From: Enterobacteriaceae endosymbiont of Donacia cincticornis
GTDB taxonomy: Bacteria; Pseudomonadota; Gammaproteobacteria; Enterobacterales; Enterobacteriaceae
Assembly (NCBI RefSeq): GCF_012568845.1
Contig: NZ_CP046194.1
Span: 1 to 64,000 of the forward strand
Length of the DNA stretch: 64,000 nt
Direction of reading: 5' to 3'
Shown: positions 23,243 through 31,547 of the stretch, piece by piece
Position numbering within the stretch: position 1 is the first letter of the stretch
Layout of the letters: each line of letters starts with the position of its first letter
The notes under the pieces: model-generated
The model's database searches: none
What the model was told of the DNA's origin: nothing
The model's input: only the letters and a program-made list of their open reading frames with translations
Program-made: the position numbers and the translations under genes

Positions 23243-23280
23243 TTTAATTATATTATTAATATAATAATAATATAATTAAA
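23243..23280. repeat. 16-bp perfect inverted repeat between ftsY and rsmD
   Basis: Arms 23243-23258 and 23265-23280 are exact reverse complements made only of A and T, with a 6-nt loop. It lies in the 123-nt space between two divergent genes, so it is not placed as a terminator. It could be a protein site, a leader hairpin or a cruciform; the function is not known. Confidence 0.6.
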
Positions 23281-23324
23281 TGAAAATTTAAAGTAATTAA
23301 TTTTGTAAATTTTTTATAAAAAAT

Positions 23325-23906
23325 ATGAAAAACAAAAAGAATCTTAATAAAATTAATATTATTGCAGGAAAATGGAAAAATAAAAAAATAAAAGTAATCA
23401 ATAATAAAATATTAAAACCTACAATGAATTTTATACGTGAAAATTTATTTAATTGGATTATGCATGATAATTATTTTAACTGTTTAGATTGTTATGCAGG
23501 AACTGGTATTTTAAGTTTTGAAGCTATTTCTAGAAAAAATGTTTATTCAGCTACTTTAATAGAAAACAATAAAAAAATATTTCAACAATTAAAAAAAAAT
23601 GTTTATTTTTTAACAAAAAATAATATTTCTTTAATTTTTGATAATACTTTAAAAGTATTATCAAAAAAATCTAATATACAATATGATTTAATTTTTATTG
23701 ATCCTCCATTTTGTCAAAAAAATATTTTACTAAAAAAAACATGTATTTTATTAGAAAAAAATAATTGGTTGAAAAATAATACAAAAATTTTTATTCAATA
23801 TAAAACTAAAAGTAATAAATTTTCTTTACCTAAAAAATGGATTAAATATCGACAAAATAAATTTGGCATTGTAACATATCTATTATGTAAAATAAATTTT
23901 TTTTAA
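23325..23906 (+). CDS. rsmD: 16S rRNA G966 N2-methyltransferase RsmD
   Basis: Methylates guanine 966 near the ribosomal P site with S-adenosylmethionine. The 193 residues (E. coli 198) show IIAGKWKNKKIKV at the N-terminus, the RPTMNFIRENLFNW-like segment (here KPTMNFIRE), SAM motif I DCYAGTGILSFEA and the catalytic DPPF in LIFIDPPF. It is divergent from ftsY as in E. coli and convergent with tusA, whose stop is 12 nt away. Confidence 0.94.
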   Translation: MKNKKNLNKINIIAGKWKNKKIKVINNKILKPTMNFIRENLFNWIMHDNYFNCLDCYAGTGILSFEAISRKNVYSATLIENNKKIFQQLKKNVYFLTKNNISLIFDNTLKVLSKKSNIQYDLIFIDPPFCQKNILLKKTCILLEKNNWLKNNTKIFIQYKTKSNKFSLPKKWIKYRQNKFGIVTYLLCKINFF

Positions 23907-23917
23907 AAGAAAAATTA

Positions 23918-24169
23918 TTACATTTTTTTTATTAAAAAAAAGTATGGTATTTTATTTATTTTTTTTTTAATAATATTAAATTTCATAAAATAACAAAAAT
24001 TTTTGATATCTATATTAACAATTTTATCATTAGTAATTATAATTAAAGTTTCTTTTTTTTTTATTTTAATTAATTTTTTTTTTATCATTATAATTGTATG
24101 TGGACATTGTAATCCTCTTATATCTAAAACATAATTTACATTTTTATAAAAATTTTCTTTTTTAAACAT
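23918..24169 (-). CDS. tusA: Sulfur carrier protein TusA
   Basis: TusA takes persulfide sulfur from IscS and hands it to TusBCD for 2-thiouridine formation in tRNA. The 83 residues (E. coli 81) contain the single conserved cysteine C22 in the CP motif (RGLQCPHTII), LIIITNDK and FCYFMKFN at expected spacing. With TusE (9648-9917) the window holds the two ends of the relay; TusBCD, IscS and MnmA are not here. Divergence is considerable, but the motif order and position near rsmD/ftsY, as in E. coli, support the call. Confidence 0.88.
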   Translation of the reverse strand: MFKKENFYKNVNYVLDIRGLQCPHTIIMIKKKLIKIKKKETLIIITNDKIVNIDIKNFCYFMKFNIIKKKINKIPYFFLIKKM

Positions 24170-24195
24170 TTGGAATATATTATTAATAATAAATT

Positions 24196-24246
24196 ATTAT
24201 GAATTTTTTTATTATAATAAAAAAATTCTTTTATAAAATTCATAAT
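24196..24246 (+). repeat. Overlapping, mutually exclusive hairpins upstream of recA
   Basis: A 10-bp stem (24201-24210 with 24219-24228, then TTTT) competes with a 12-bp stem (24196-24207 with 24235-24246). Both lie between divergent tusA and recA, ending about 30 nt before the recA start. In AT-only DNA such structures can arise by chance. Mutually exclusive hairpins, one with a U tail, are also how attenuators look. No LexA box is present in this spacer. Confidence 0.4.
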
Positions 24247-24275
24247 TACATTTATTATTAAATAAGGTATATATT

Positions 24276-25274
24276 ATGAATTTAGAAAAAAAAAAACAAA
24301 TAGCTCTTGAAAATGCTATTACACAAATAGAAAACCAATTTGGTAAAGGTTCTATTATGAGATTAGGAGATAATAGAACTATGGATATAGAATCTATATC
24401 TACAGGATCTCTATCTTTAGATATAGCTTTAGGTATTGGAGGTTTACCAATTGGTAGAATAGTAGAAATATATGGACCTGAATCTTCTGGTAAAACTACT
24501 TTAACATTACAAATTATTGCAGAAGCTCAAAAATTACAAAAAATTTGTGCTTTTATTGATGCAGAACATGCATTAGATCCTTTTTATGCTAAAAAATTAA
24601 ATGTTGATATCGATAAATTATTATGTTCTCAACCAGATACAGGAGAACAAGCATTAGAATTATGTGATTCATTAGCTAAGTCAGGTGTTATAGATGTTAT
24701 TATAGTAGATTCAGTTGCTGCTTTAACCCCAAAAGCTGAAATAGAAGGAGAAATAGGAGATTCACATATAGGTTTAGCAGCAAGAATGATGAGTCAAGCT
24801 ATGAGAAAATTAGCAAGTAATTTAAAACAAACAAATACATTATTAATTTTTATTAATCAAATAAGAATGAAAATTGGTGTTTTATTTGGTAATCCCGAAG
24901 TGACAACTGGAGGAAATGCTTTAAAATTTTATGCTTCTGTTAGGTTAGATATCCGTAAAATTGGTAATGTTAAAATTGGAGATGATATAATTGGTAGTGA
25001 AACTAGAGTTAAAGTTGTTAAAAATAAAGTTGCTGTACCTTTTAAAAAAGCTGAATTTCAGATTATTTACGGTGAAGGAATTAATATTTATGGTGAATTA
25101 TTAGATTTAGGTGTAAAAGAAAAAATAATTGAAAAATGTGGTTCATGGTATAGTTACCATAATGAAAAAATTGGTCAAGGAAAAATGAATGCTATAAATT
25201 TTCTTAAAAATAATAAAAAAAAATCAAAAGAAATAGAAGAAAAATTAAGAAAAATTTTTTTTAGAAAAAAATAA
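24276..25274 (+). CDS. recA: Recombinase RecA
   Basis: ATP-dependent strand-exchange protein for homologous recombination. The 332 residues (E. coli 353) contain Walker A GPESSGKT (67-74), the catalytic-Glu region around 96-100 (FIDAEHALD), Walker [14 protein letters not shown]1/L2 loop segments ([40 protein letters not shown]). The C-terminus is short and basic ([12 protein letters not shown]) where E. coli has an acidic regulatory tail. AAGGT precedes the start. recX is missing between recA and alaS, otherwise the order recA-alaS-csrA-tRNA-Ser-tRNA-Arg is that of E. coli. Confidence 0.97.
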   Translation: MNLEKKKQIALENAITQIENQFGKGSIMRLGDNRTMDIESISTGSLSLDIALGIGGLPIGRIVEIYGPESSGKTTLTLQIIAEAQKLQKICAFIDAEHALDPFYAKKLNVDIDKLLCSQPDTGEQALELCDSLAKSGVIDVIIVDSVAALTPKAEIEGEIGDSHIGLAARMMSQAMRKLASNLKQTNTLLIFINQIRMKIGVLFGNPEVTTGGNALKFYASVRLDIRKIGNVKIGDDIIGSETRVKVVKNKVAVPFKKAEFQIIYGEGINIYGELLDLGVKEKIIEKCGSWYSYHNEKIGQGKMNAINFLKNNKKKSKEIEEKLRKIFFRKK

Positions 25275-25334
25275 TATAAGTATATATAAGTTATTTAAAT
25301 AATGTTTTAAAAATATTTAAGGTTAATTTATAAT

Positions 25335-27974
25335 ATGGAAAATAAAATTGAAGAAATTCGTAAAATATTTTTAGAATTTTTTAATAAAAAAAAACATAAA
25401 ATAATTAAAGAAAGTTCATTAATACCTTACAATGATTCATCATTATTATTTACAAATGCAGGTATGAATCAATTTAAAGAATATTTTTTAGGATATAAAA
25501 AATCTCCTTATTCAAAAATTGTTACAATACAAAAATGTATACGTATTGGAGGCAAACATAATGATTTTCAAAATGTAGGTTTTACAAATAGACATCATAC
25601 ATTTTTTGAAATGTTAGGTAATTTTAGTTTTGGAGATTATTTTAAAAAAAAAGCTATTTTTTATGCATGGGAGTTATTAACTGATTCTAAATGGTTTAAT
25701 TTAAAAAAAAAAAAAATATTTATCACTGTATATTATAAAGATATTGAAACATATAATATTTGGAATAAAATTATTGGTATACCTAAAAAAAATTTAATTT
25801 TAATAGAAGATAAAAAAAATCAAAAATATAATTCTGATAATTTTTGGCAAATGTCTGAAACTGGTCCTTGTGGACCATCTACTGAAATTTTTTATGATTT
25901 AGGTGATCATTTAAAAGGAGATATTAAAAATAATTTAGGAAATCGTTTTATTGAAATATGGAATATTGTTTTTATACAATTTAATAAAACATTAAATGGA
26001 GAATTAATTCCTTTAATAATGAAATCAGTAGATACTGGTATGGGATTAGAACGTATTACTAGTATTTTAGAAGGAGTCGATTCAAATTATAAAATATATT
26101 TTTTTAAAAATATTATTCAAGAGATAGCTAATTTAATTAAAATAAAAAATCTAGAACATAATTCTTTAAAAGTTATAGCAGATCATATTAGATCAACTAT
26201 TTACTTAATTGCAGAAGGTATTATTCCTAGTAATGAAAAAAGGGGATATATTTTAAGAAAAATCATTAGAAGAGCTGTAAACCATGGAAGAATTTTAGGA
26301 GAAAAAAAACCTTTTTTTTATCAATTAGTAAAAGTTTATATTAAATATATAAATAATAATGAAAAAAATTTCTTAAATAAAAAAATTAATCTAATTACTA
26401 ATATCATTAAAAATGAAGAAGAAAAATTTAATCAAATTATATATTCAGGAATTATATTATTAAATAAAGAACTTAAAAAATCAGGTAATAATTATTTAAC
26501 AGGAAAACAAATATTTTATTTATATGATACTTTTGGATTATCTCTAGATTTAATTCAAAATATATGCATAAACAAAAAAATTAGTATAAATAAAGAAGAA
26601 TTTGTTAATTATATGGAAATTCAACGTCAAAAATCAAAAAAAAAAAATCTTTTTAATAATAAAAATAATTTTTATTATAAAAATAATATTTCTAAATTTA
26701 ATGGATATAAAAATTTTACAACTTATAGTAAAGTTTTAGATATTTACATAGATAAAACTTCTAAAAATAAAATTAATTTAGAAGAACAAGGAGAAATAAT
26801 ACTAGATATTACAACTTTTTATGGAGAATCAGGTGGCCAAAAAGGAGATATTGGATACTTAGAAAAAGATAAAAAAAATATTTTTCAAGTATATGATACA
26901 AAAAAACAAGGAAATATAATTATTCATATAGGAAAAATGATTTTAGGTTCATTACAAAAAAATGATTATTTACATGCTAACATTGATATATTACATCGTA
27001 TGATGATTAGTAAAAATCATTCTGCAACACATTTATTACATGCTGTTTTACGTAAAAAATTTGGTACATATGTAAAACAAAAAGGATCATTAATAACTGA
27101 TAAATATTTAAGATTTGATTTTATATTAAATAATTCTCTAAAATTAGATGATATTTCATATATTGAAAAAAAAATTAATGGTTATATATTTGAAAATATA
27201 CCTATTAAAATAGATACAGAAGAAAAAAAAGAAATAAAAAATAAAAAAAATATAATAGCATTATTTGAAAATAAATATTCTTCTTTTGTAAGAATTGTAA
27301 ATATTAAAAAAATTTCACAAGAATTATGTGGTGGTACACATGTAGAAAATACTGGTAAAATTAGTTTATTTATTATTACTAAGTTTTTAAATATTGCTAA
27401 TGGTATAAAACGTATACATGCAATTACACATAATATAGCATTAAAATATATACAAAAACAAAATAAAAATATTAAATATATTTCTAGTTTATTTAATACA
27501 AATGAAGATTATTTAATACAAAATATTTTATTATATAAAAAAAAGTTTTCTTTATTAAAACAAAATTTTAAAGAATTACAACAATATTTTCTTTTAAAAG
27601 AAGAAAGTATTTTATTTAAAAATAAAATTTTATTAAAAGATATTAATATAATTATTAGTAAAATATATGATATTAATCCAATATTTTTTAATGTTATTTT
27701 AAAAAAAATATTAAAAAAATTAAATAAAGTTATAATAATTTTATCTACTAAATGGGGAAAAAAAATATTTTTTATAATTAAAACTACAAAAAATATTAAT
27801 AATAAAATAAATATTTTAGATGTTATGAAAAGAAATTTAGATAAAAATGTTTGTAATATAAATGGATGTGCTAATATAGTCAAAGGTAGTATCGATCTTA
27901 CTATAGATCAATATTATTTTATCTTATCTAAGATAAGAACATTTATTTTAGATAAAGTAAATAAATTAAATTAA
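25335..27974 (+). CDS. alaS: Alanyl-tRNA synthetase
   Basis: Class II synthetase charging tRNA-Ala, with an editing site for mischarged Ser and Gly. At 879 residues it is full length (E. coli 876). Catalytic segments include [26 protein letters not shown] and the class II motif with [11 protein letters not shown]. The editing domain zinc ligands are present as HSATH (about 561-565) and CGGTH (about 665). The C-terminal C-Ala domain is poorly conserved: its usual glycine-rich GGKGGGRPDMAQ-type motif reads [13 protein letters not shown] here. A run of 14 A (25703-25716) lies inside the gene, in frame. Confidence 0.96.
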   Translation: MENKIEEIRKIFLEFFNKKKHKIIKESSLIPYNDSSLLFTNAGMNQFKEYFLGYKKSPYSKIVTIQKCIRIGGKHNDFQNVGFTNRHHTFFEMLGNFSFGDYFKKKAIFYAWELLTDSKWFNLKKKKIFITVYYKDIETYNIWNKIIGIPKKNLILIEDKKNQKYNSDNFWQMSETGPCGPSTEIFYDLGDHLKGDIKNNLGNRFIEIWNIVFIQFNKTLNGELIPLIMKSVDTGMGLERITSILEGVDSNYKIYFFKNIIQEIANLIKIKNLEHNSLKVIADHIRSTIYLIAEGIIPSNEKRGYILRKIIRRAVNHGRILGEKKPFFYQLVKVYIKYINNNEKNFLNKKINLITNIIKNEEEKFNQIIYSGIILLNKELKKSGNNYLTGKQIFYLYDTFGLSLDLIQNICINKKISINKEEFVNYMEIQRQKSKKKNLFNNKNNFYYKNNISKFNGYKNFTTYSKVLDIYIDKTSKNKINLEEQGEIILDITTFYGESGGQKGDIGYLEKDKKNIFQVYDTKKQGNIIIHIGKMILGSLQKNDYLHANIDILHRMMISKNHSATHLLHAVLRKKFGTYVKQKGSLITDKYLRFDFILNNSLKLDDISYIEKKINGYIFENIPIKIDTEEKKEIKNKKNIIALFENKYSSFVRIVNIKKISQELCGGTHVENTGKISLFIITKFLNIANGIKRIHAITHNIALKYIQKQNKNIKYISSLFNTNEDYLIQNILLYKKKFSLLKQNFKELQQYFLLKEESILFKNKILLKDINIIISKIYDINPIFFNVILKKILKKLNKVIIILSTKWGKKIFFIIKTTKNINNKINILDVMKRNLDKNVCNINGCANIVKGSIDLTIDQYYFILSKIRTFILDKVNKLN

Positions 27975-28032
27975 TAATTTAAATAAAATTATAATATATA
28001 TTTTATATTGTATTTCTTTTAAGGAGAAAAGA

Positions 28033-28224
28033 ATGTTAATTCTTACTCGCCGAATAGGCGAAACACTTATGATTGGTGATGAAGTTATGGTAACAGTATT
28101 AGGAATAAAAGGAAATCAAGTTCGAATAGGTGTTAATGCTCCTAGAGAAATTGCTGTTCATCGTGAAGAAATATATCAACGTATACAAGCAGAAAAAAAT
28201 CAGCAAACAAATTTAATAAAATAA
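28033..28224 (+). CDS. csrA: Carbon storage regulator CsrA
   Basis: Small dimeric RNA-binding protein that represses or stabilises mRNAs through GGA motifs. The 63 residues (E. coli 61) begin [18 protein letters not shown] and continue [18 protein letters not shown] and [13 protein letters not shown], nearly identical to E. coli, including R44 and the core beta strands. Strong AAGGAG ribosome-binding site 6 nt before the ATG. It follows alaS, as in E. coli. No CsrB/C-like sRNA is found in the window, and its targets here are unknown. Confidence 0.97.
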   Translation: MLILTRRIGETLMIGDEVMVTVLGIKGNQVRIGVNAPREIAVHREEIYQRIQAEKNQQTNLIK

Positions 28225-28252
28225 TTTTATTATTTTTTTTATAAAAAATAAT

Positions 28253-28280
28253 TTGACAATTTTTTTTTAGTAGATATAAT
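28253..28280 (+). promoter_or_regulatory. Consensus promoter of the tRNA-Ser/tRNA-Arg transcript
   Basis: A perfect -35 TTGACA (28253-28258), 16-nt spacer and perfect -10 TATAAT (28275-28280) end 16 nt before the mature tRNA-Ser. This is the only fully consensus sigma-70 promoter I see in the window. A short inverted repeat (28229-28238 with 28243-28252) abuts its -35 box. Confidence 0.75.
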
Positions 28281-28296
28281 TACATTTAAATATAAT

Positions 28297-28383
28297 GGTG
28301 AGATGGCCGAGTGGTTGAAGGCGCACCCCTGCTAAGGGTGTATGTAGTATGCTACATCGAGGGTTCGAATCTCTCTCTCACCG
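28297..28383 (+). tRNA. serV: tRNA-Ser (anticodon GCU)
   Basis: Class II tRNA of 87 nt: acceptor GGTGAGA/TCTCACC, D arm TGGCCGAGTGGTTGAAGG, anticodon stem-loop CACCCCTGCTAAGGGTG (anticodon GCT), long variable arm (tatgtagtatgctacatc), T arm GAGGGTTCGAATCTCTC. G73 is present and CCA is not encoded. It is followed after 6 nt by tRNA-Arg, as in E. coli serV-argVYZQ. Confidence 0.96.
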
Positions 28384-28389
28384 GGAAAA

Positions 28390-28462
28390 GCATCCGTAGC
28401 TCAGTGGATAGAGTACTCGGCTACGAACCGAGTTGTCGGGGGTTCAAATCCTCCCGGATGCA
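28390..28462 (+). tRNA. argV: tRNA-Arg (anticodon ACG)
   Basis: 73-nt tRNA: acceptor GCATCCG/CGGATGC, D arm TAGCTCAGTGGATAGAGTA, anticodon stem-loop CTCGGCTACGAACCGAG (anticodon ACG), T arm GGGGGTTCAAATCCTCC, A73, no encoded CCA. A34 must be deaminated to inosine to read CGU/CGC/CGA; the deaminase TadA is encoded at 38624-39112. E. coli has four copies at this place; only one remains. Confidence 0.96.
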
Positions 28463-28479
28463 GTTAAATTTTGTATAAT

Positions 28480-28509
28480 TAGAATTGTAGTTGTTCTATC
28501 TTTTTTTTT
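28480..28509 (+). terminator. Possible terminator after tRNA-Arg(ACG)
   Basis: A short hairpin, tagaat (28480-28485) and gttcta (28493-28498) with one G-U pair, is followed by a run of nine T (28501-28509). The stem is weak, but the U tract and its place 17 nt behind the tRNA fit an intrinsic terminator closing the tRNA-Ser/Arg transcript. Confidence 0.35.
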
Positions 28510-28561
28510 AAAATAAGTTACATAATAACCTAAATATATTTAAAATTTAAATATTTATTCT

Positions 28562-29389
28562 TTATATAGAATTACGTAAAATATTATTTATTTCAACTTT
28601 ACTTAAAGTTTTTTTATCTACTTTTTTGACTATTATTGCACAATACAAATTATATTTACCGTTTTCAGATGGTAAGGTACCTGGTACAACAACTGAATAA
28701 CTAGGAACTATACCATAGTGAATTAATCCATTTTCTCTATCATAGATTTTAGTACTTTGTCCGATATATACTCCCATTGAAATTACTGATCCTTCTTTTA
28801 TAAGAACTCCTTCTACTATTTCAGAACGAGCACCTATAAAACAATTATCTTCTATTATGGTAGGTTTAGATTGTATAGGTTCTAAAACACCACCTATACC
28901 TACACCTCCAGAAATATGAACATTATTTCCTATTTGTGCACAAGATCCTACTGTAGACCAAGTATCTATCATAGTTTTTTCACCAATAAAAGCACCTATA
29001 TTAATAAAAGATGGCATTAGAATTGTATTTTTAGAAATGAAAGAACCATATCTCACAACAGTAGGTGGTATAACTCTACATTTTATGTTTTCAAAAATAT
29101 TTTTTTGACTACTATAATTAAATTTTAGAGGTATTTTATCATAAAAATTATTATATGATCCCTTAAATAAAAAATTTTTACTAACTTTAAAATATAATAA
29201 TATTGCTTTTTTTATCCATTCATTAATTATCCATTTTCCCTTAATATTTTCAGCTACTCTAATTATACCTTTATCTAAAAATTTAATTACTGTGTTAATA
29301 TTATTAATAACTTCTTTTTCATATAAAAAATTATCATTTTTTTTATATTTAATAAAATAATCTTCTATAATATTTTTTAAATTTTTCAT
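28562..29389 (-). CDS. dapD: Tetrahydrodipicolinate N-succinyltransferase
   Basis: Succinylates tetrahydrodipicolinate in the succinylase branch to meso-diaminopimelate and lysine. The 275 residues (E. coli 274) show an N-terminal helical domain, then a left-handed beta-helix of hexapeptide repeats ([59 protein letters not shown]; about 125-225) ending in [12 protein letters not shown]. It works with DapA (48792-49685) and DapB (55184-55960). It is encoded alone, with ligA upstream on the same strand 85 nt away. Confidence 0.96.
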   Translation of the reverse strand: MKNLKNIIEDYFIKYKKNDNFLYEKEVINNINTVIKFLDKGIIRVAENIKGKWIINEWIKKAILLYFKVSKNFLFKGSYNNFYDKIPLKFNYSSQKNIFENIKCRVIPPTVVRYGSFISKNTILMPSFINIGAFIGEKTMIDTWSTVGSCAQIGNNVHISGGVGIGGVLEPIQSKPTIIEDNCFIGARSEIVEGVLIKEGSVISMGVYIGQSTKIYDRENGLIHYGIVPSYSVVVPGTLPSENGKYNLYCAIIVKKVDKKTLSKVEINNILRNSI

Positions 29390-29474
29390 ATAATTTAATT
29401 ATTACAAAATTTTATTTAAAATATTATTAACAATAATATCATTTATTTTTATAATTAACAAATTTAAATTATTT

Positions 29475-31547
29475 TTAAAAATTATTCTTATTTTTTTCTA
29501 ATAAAAAAATTATTTTTTTTTCATCAATAATTTTTATATTTAATCTATTTGCTTTTGATAATTTAGAACCAGGATGTTTCCCTAAAATCAAAAAATTGGT
29601 TTTTTTATTAATATTTTTAATGATTTTAGCACCTAAAAAAATTAATTTATCTAAAAGATATGATCTTTTAATTAAAAAAAATGTCCCAGTAATAGAAATC
29701 TTTTTTTTATAAAAAAAATTTTTTTCTACAATATTTGTAGGATAAATAATATTTATTTTTTCTACTAATTTAGTAATTATATAAATATTATTTTTATTTT
29801 TAATAAAATTTAAAATATTTATTGAATTTTTTTTTCCTATTCCTTTTATATTATATAATTTAATTATATTAGTATTTAAAAATTTATGTAATGTTTTAAA
29901 AGATAATGATATATTATACGATGTTATTTTTCCAACTCCTGGGATACCTAAAGAAAATAAAAATTTATTAAACATTACATTTTGTTTTTTTTTAAAAAAT
30001 TTAAGAATTTTTTGAATAGATTTAATACCTAAATAATCTATTTTAGATAAAATATTCATATTAAGATTTAATAAATCTATAACATTTTTTATTAAATTTT
30101 TTTCTACAAGCTTATCAATTAATTTATTTCCTATAAAGTTAATATTTATAGCATCTCTGGAAATAAAATGTTTTAAATATGCTCTTAATTGAGATTTACA
30201 AAATAAACCTGCTGGACAATATAAATAATTTTCTTTCATTTTAAGTATAGAATGACAACTAGGACAAATTTTAGGTATCAAAATCTTTTTTACTTTTTTT
30301 AAAAATCTTTTTTTTTTAATTACATGAATAACTTTAGGAATAACATCTCCACATCTTTGAACAACAATTGTATCTCCTATTCTTAAATCTAATTTTTTAA
30401 TTTCATTAATATTATATAATGTTGCAAAATTAATATTAACTCCGGTAATATTAACAGTACTAAATTTAGCTATTGGAACAAAAATTCCTGTACGTCCTAT
30501 TTGAAAAATTATTTTTTTTAGTAATGTTACTTTTTCTTGTGAAGGAAATTTATATGCAATAGACCATTTAGGAGCATGATTATTATACCCAATAATATTC
30601 TGTTGTTGAATATTATTTACTTTTATAACAATACCATCAATATCATAAGGTAATAAATTTCTATTTTTTTTAAAATATTTATAATAATTAATTATTTTAT
30701 GATAAGAAGAAAATACTTTAGTATGTTTTGATATAGGAATACCATAAGATTTTAAACTATTTAATATTTCTTTTTGATTAAAAAAAATTTTTTTATTTGT
30801 AAAACCAATACCATAACTAAAAAAATTTAGTAAATTTAAACATTTTTTATTATAATTTTTATTTAATTTTATAATCCCATAAGTAGCACTTCTTGTATTA
30901 CTAAATATTTTAGATTTAATAATTTTTTTTTGATTTAAAATCTGAAAATTTTTTTTTGAAATAAAAATTTCTCCTCTAATTTCTAAATATTTAGGAAATA
31001 TATCTCCTTTTAAAATATGAGGAATATCTTTAATTTGTAATATATTTTTAGTAATATTTTCTCCTATTGAACCATCTCCTCTAGTTGAAGCACTAAATAA
31101 TATTCCATTTTTATATAATAAATTAACTGCTATTCCATCAAATTTTAATTCACAACAAAATTCAAATTTATTAATAATTTTTTTTATAGGATAATAAAAT
31201 TTTTTCAATAAATCATTTTCATTAAAAACATTATTTAATGATAGCATTAACATTTTATGTTTTATTTTTTTATATACTAACAATGGTTTAGCACCTACTA
31301 TTTGAGTAGGTGAATATTTATCTCTTAAATAAGGATATAAATTTTCTAATTTTTTTAATTTATTAATTAATTTATCATATTGATAATCTAAAATATTAGA
31401 ATTATTTAAAATATAATATTTATAATTATAATTATTAATTATTTTACGTAAATTTATTATTTTTTTTTTATAAAAAAAAATTTTAGAAATTTTATATAAA
31501 ATATCTATTATTTTATTAATATAAAATTTTAAATTTTTTTCTTCCAT
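29475..31547 (-). CDS. ligA: NAD-dependent DNA ligase
   Basis: Seals nicks in replication and repair using NAD+. The 690 residues (E. coli 671) contain the Ia/adenylation domain with catalytic K135 in CCELKFDG, STRGDGSIGENIT, VVIKVN-like IVIKVNN, the OB fold, the zinc finger with cysteines in CPSC and YCPAGLFC, HhH repeats and a C-terminal BRCT domain (about 615-690, KISITGTFF onward). The N-terminus is about 22 residues longer than in E. coli, with no alternative ATG. The gene overlaps the 3' end of cysS by 19 nt. Confidence 0.95.
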   Translation of the reverse strand: MEEKNLKFYINKIIDILYKISKIFFYKKKIINLRKIINNYNYKYYILNNSNILDYQYDKLINKLKKLENLYPYLRDKYSPTQIVGAKPLLVYKKIKHKMLMLSLNNVFNENDLLKKFYYPIKKIINKFEFCCELKFDGIAVNLLYKNGILFSASTRGDGSIGENITKNILQIKDIPHILKGDIFPKYLEIRGEIFISKKNFQILNQKKIIKSKIFSNTRSATYGIIKLNKNYNKKCLNLLNFFSYGIGFTNKKIFFNQKEILNSLKSYGIPISKHTKVFSSYHKIINYYKYFKKNRNLLPYDIDGIVIKVNNIQQQNIIGYNNHAPKWSIAYKFPSQEKVTLLKKIIFQIGRTGIFVPIAKFSTVNITGVNINFATLYNINEIKKLDLRIGDTIVVQRCGDVIPKVIHVIKKKRFLKKVKKILIPKICPSCHSILKMKENYLYCPAGLFCKSQLRAYLKHFISRDAININFIGNKLIDKLVEKNLIKNVIDLLNLNMNILSKIDYLGIKSIQKILKFFKKKQNVMFNKFLFSLGIPGVGKITSYNISLSFKTLHKFLNTNIIKLYNIKGIGKKNSINILNFIKNKNNIYIITKLVEKINIIYPTNIVEKNFFYKKKISITGTFFLIKRSYLLDKLIFLGAKIIKNINKKTNFLILGKHPGSKLSKANRLNIKIIDEKKIIFLLEKNKNNF

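Noticed and set aside
27509-27883. Minus-strand frames inside alaS, and similarly inside rsmI, rnb, ribD and mreC
   Set aside because: Shadows of strongly supported genes on the other strand; low-complexity translations without homology.
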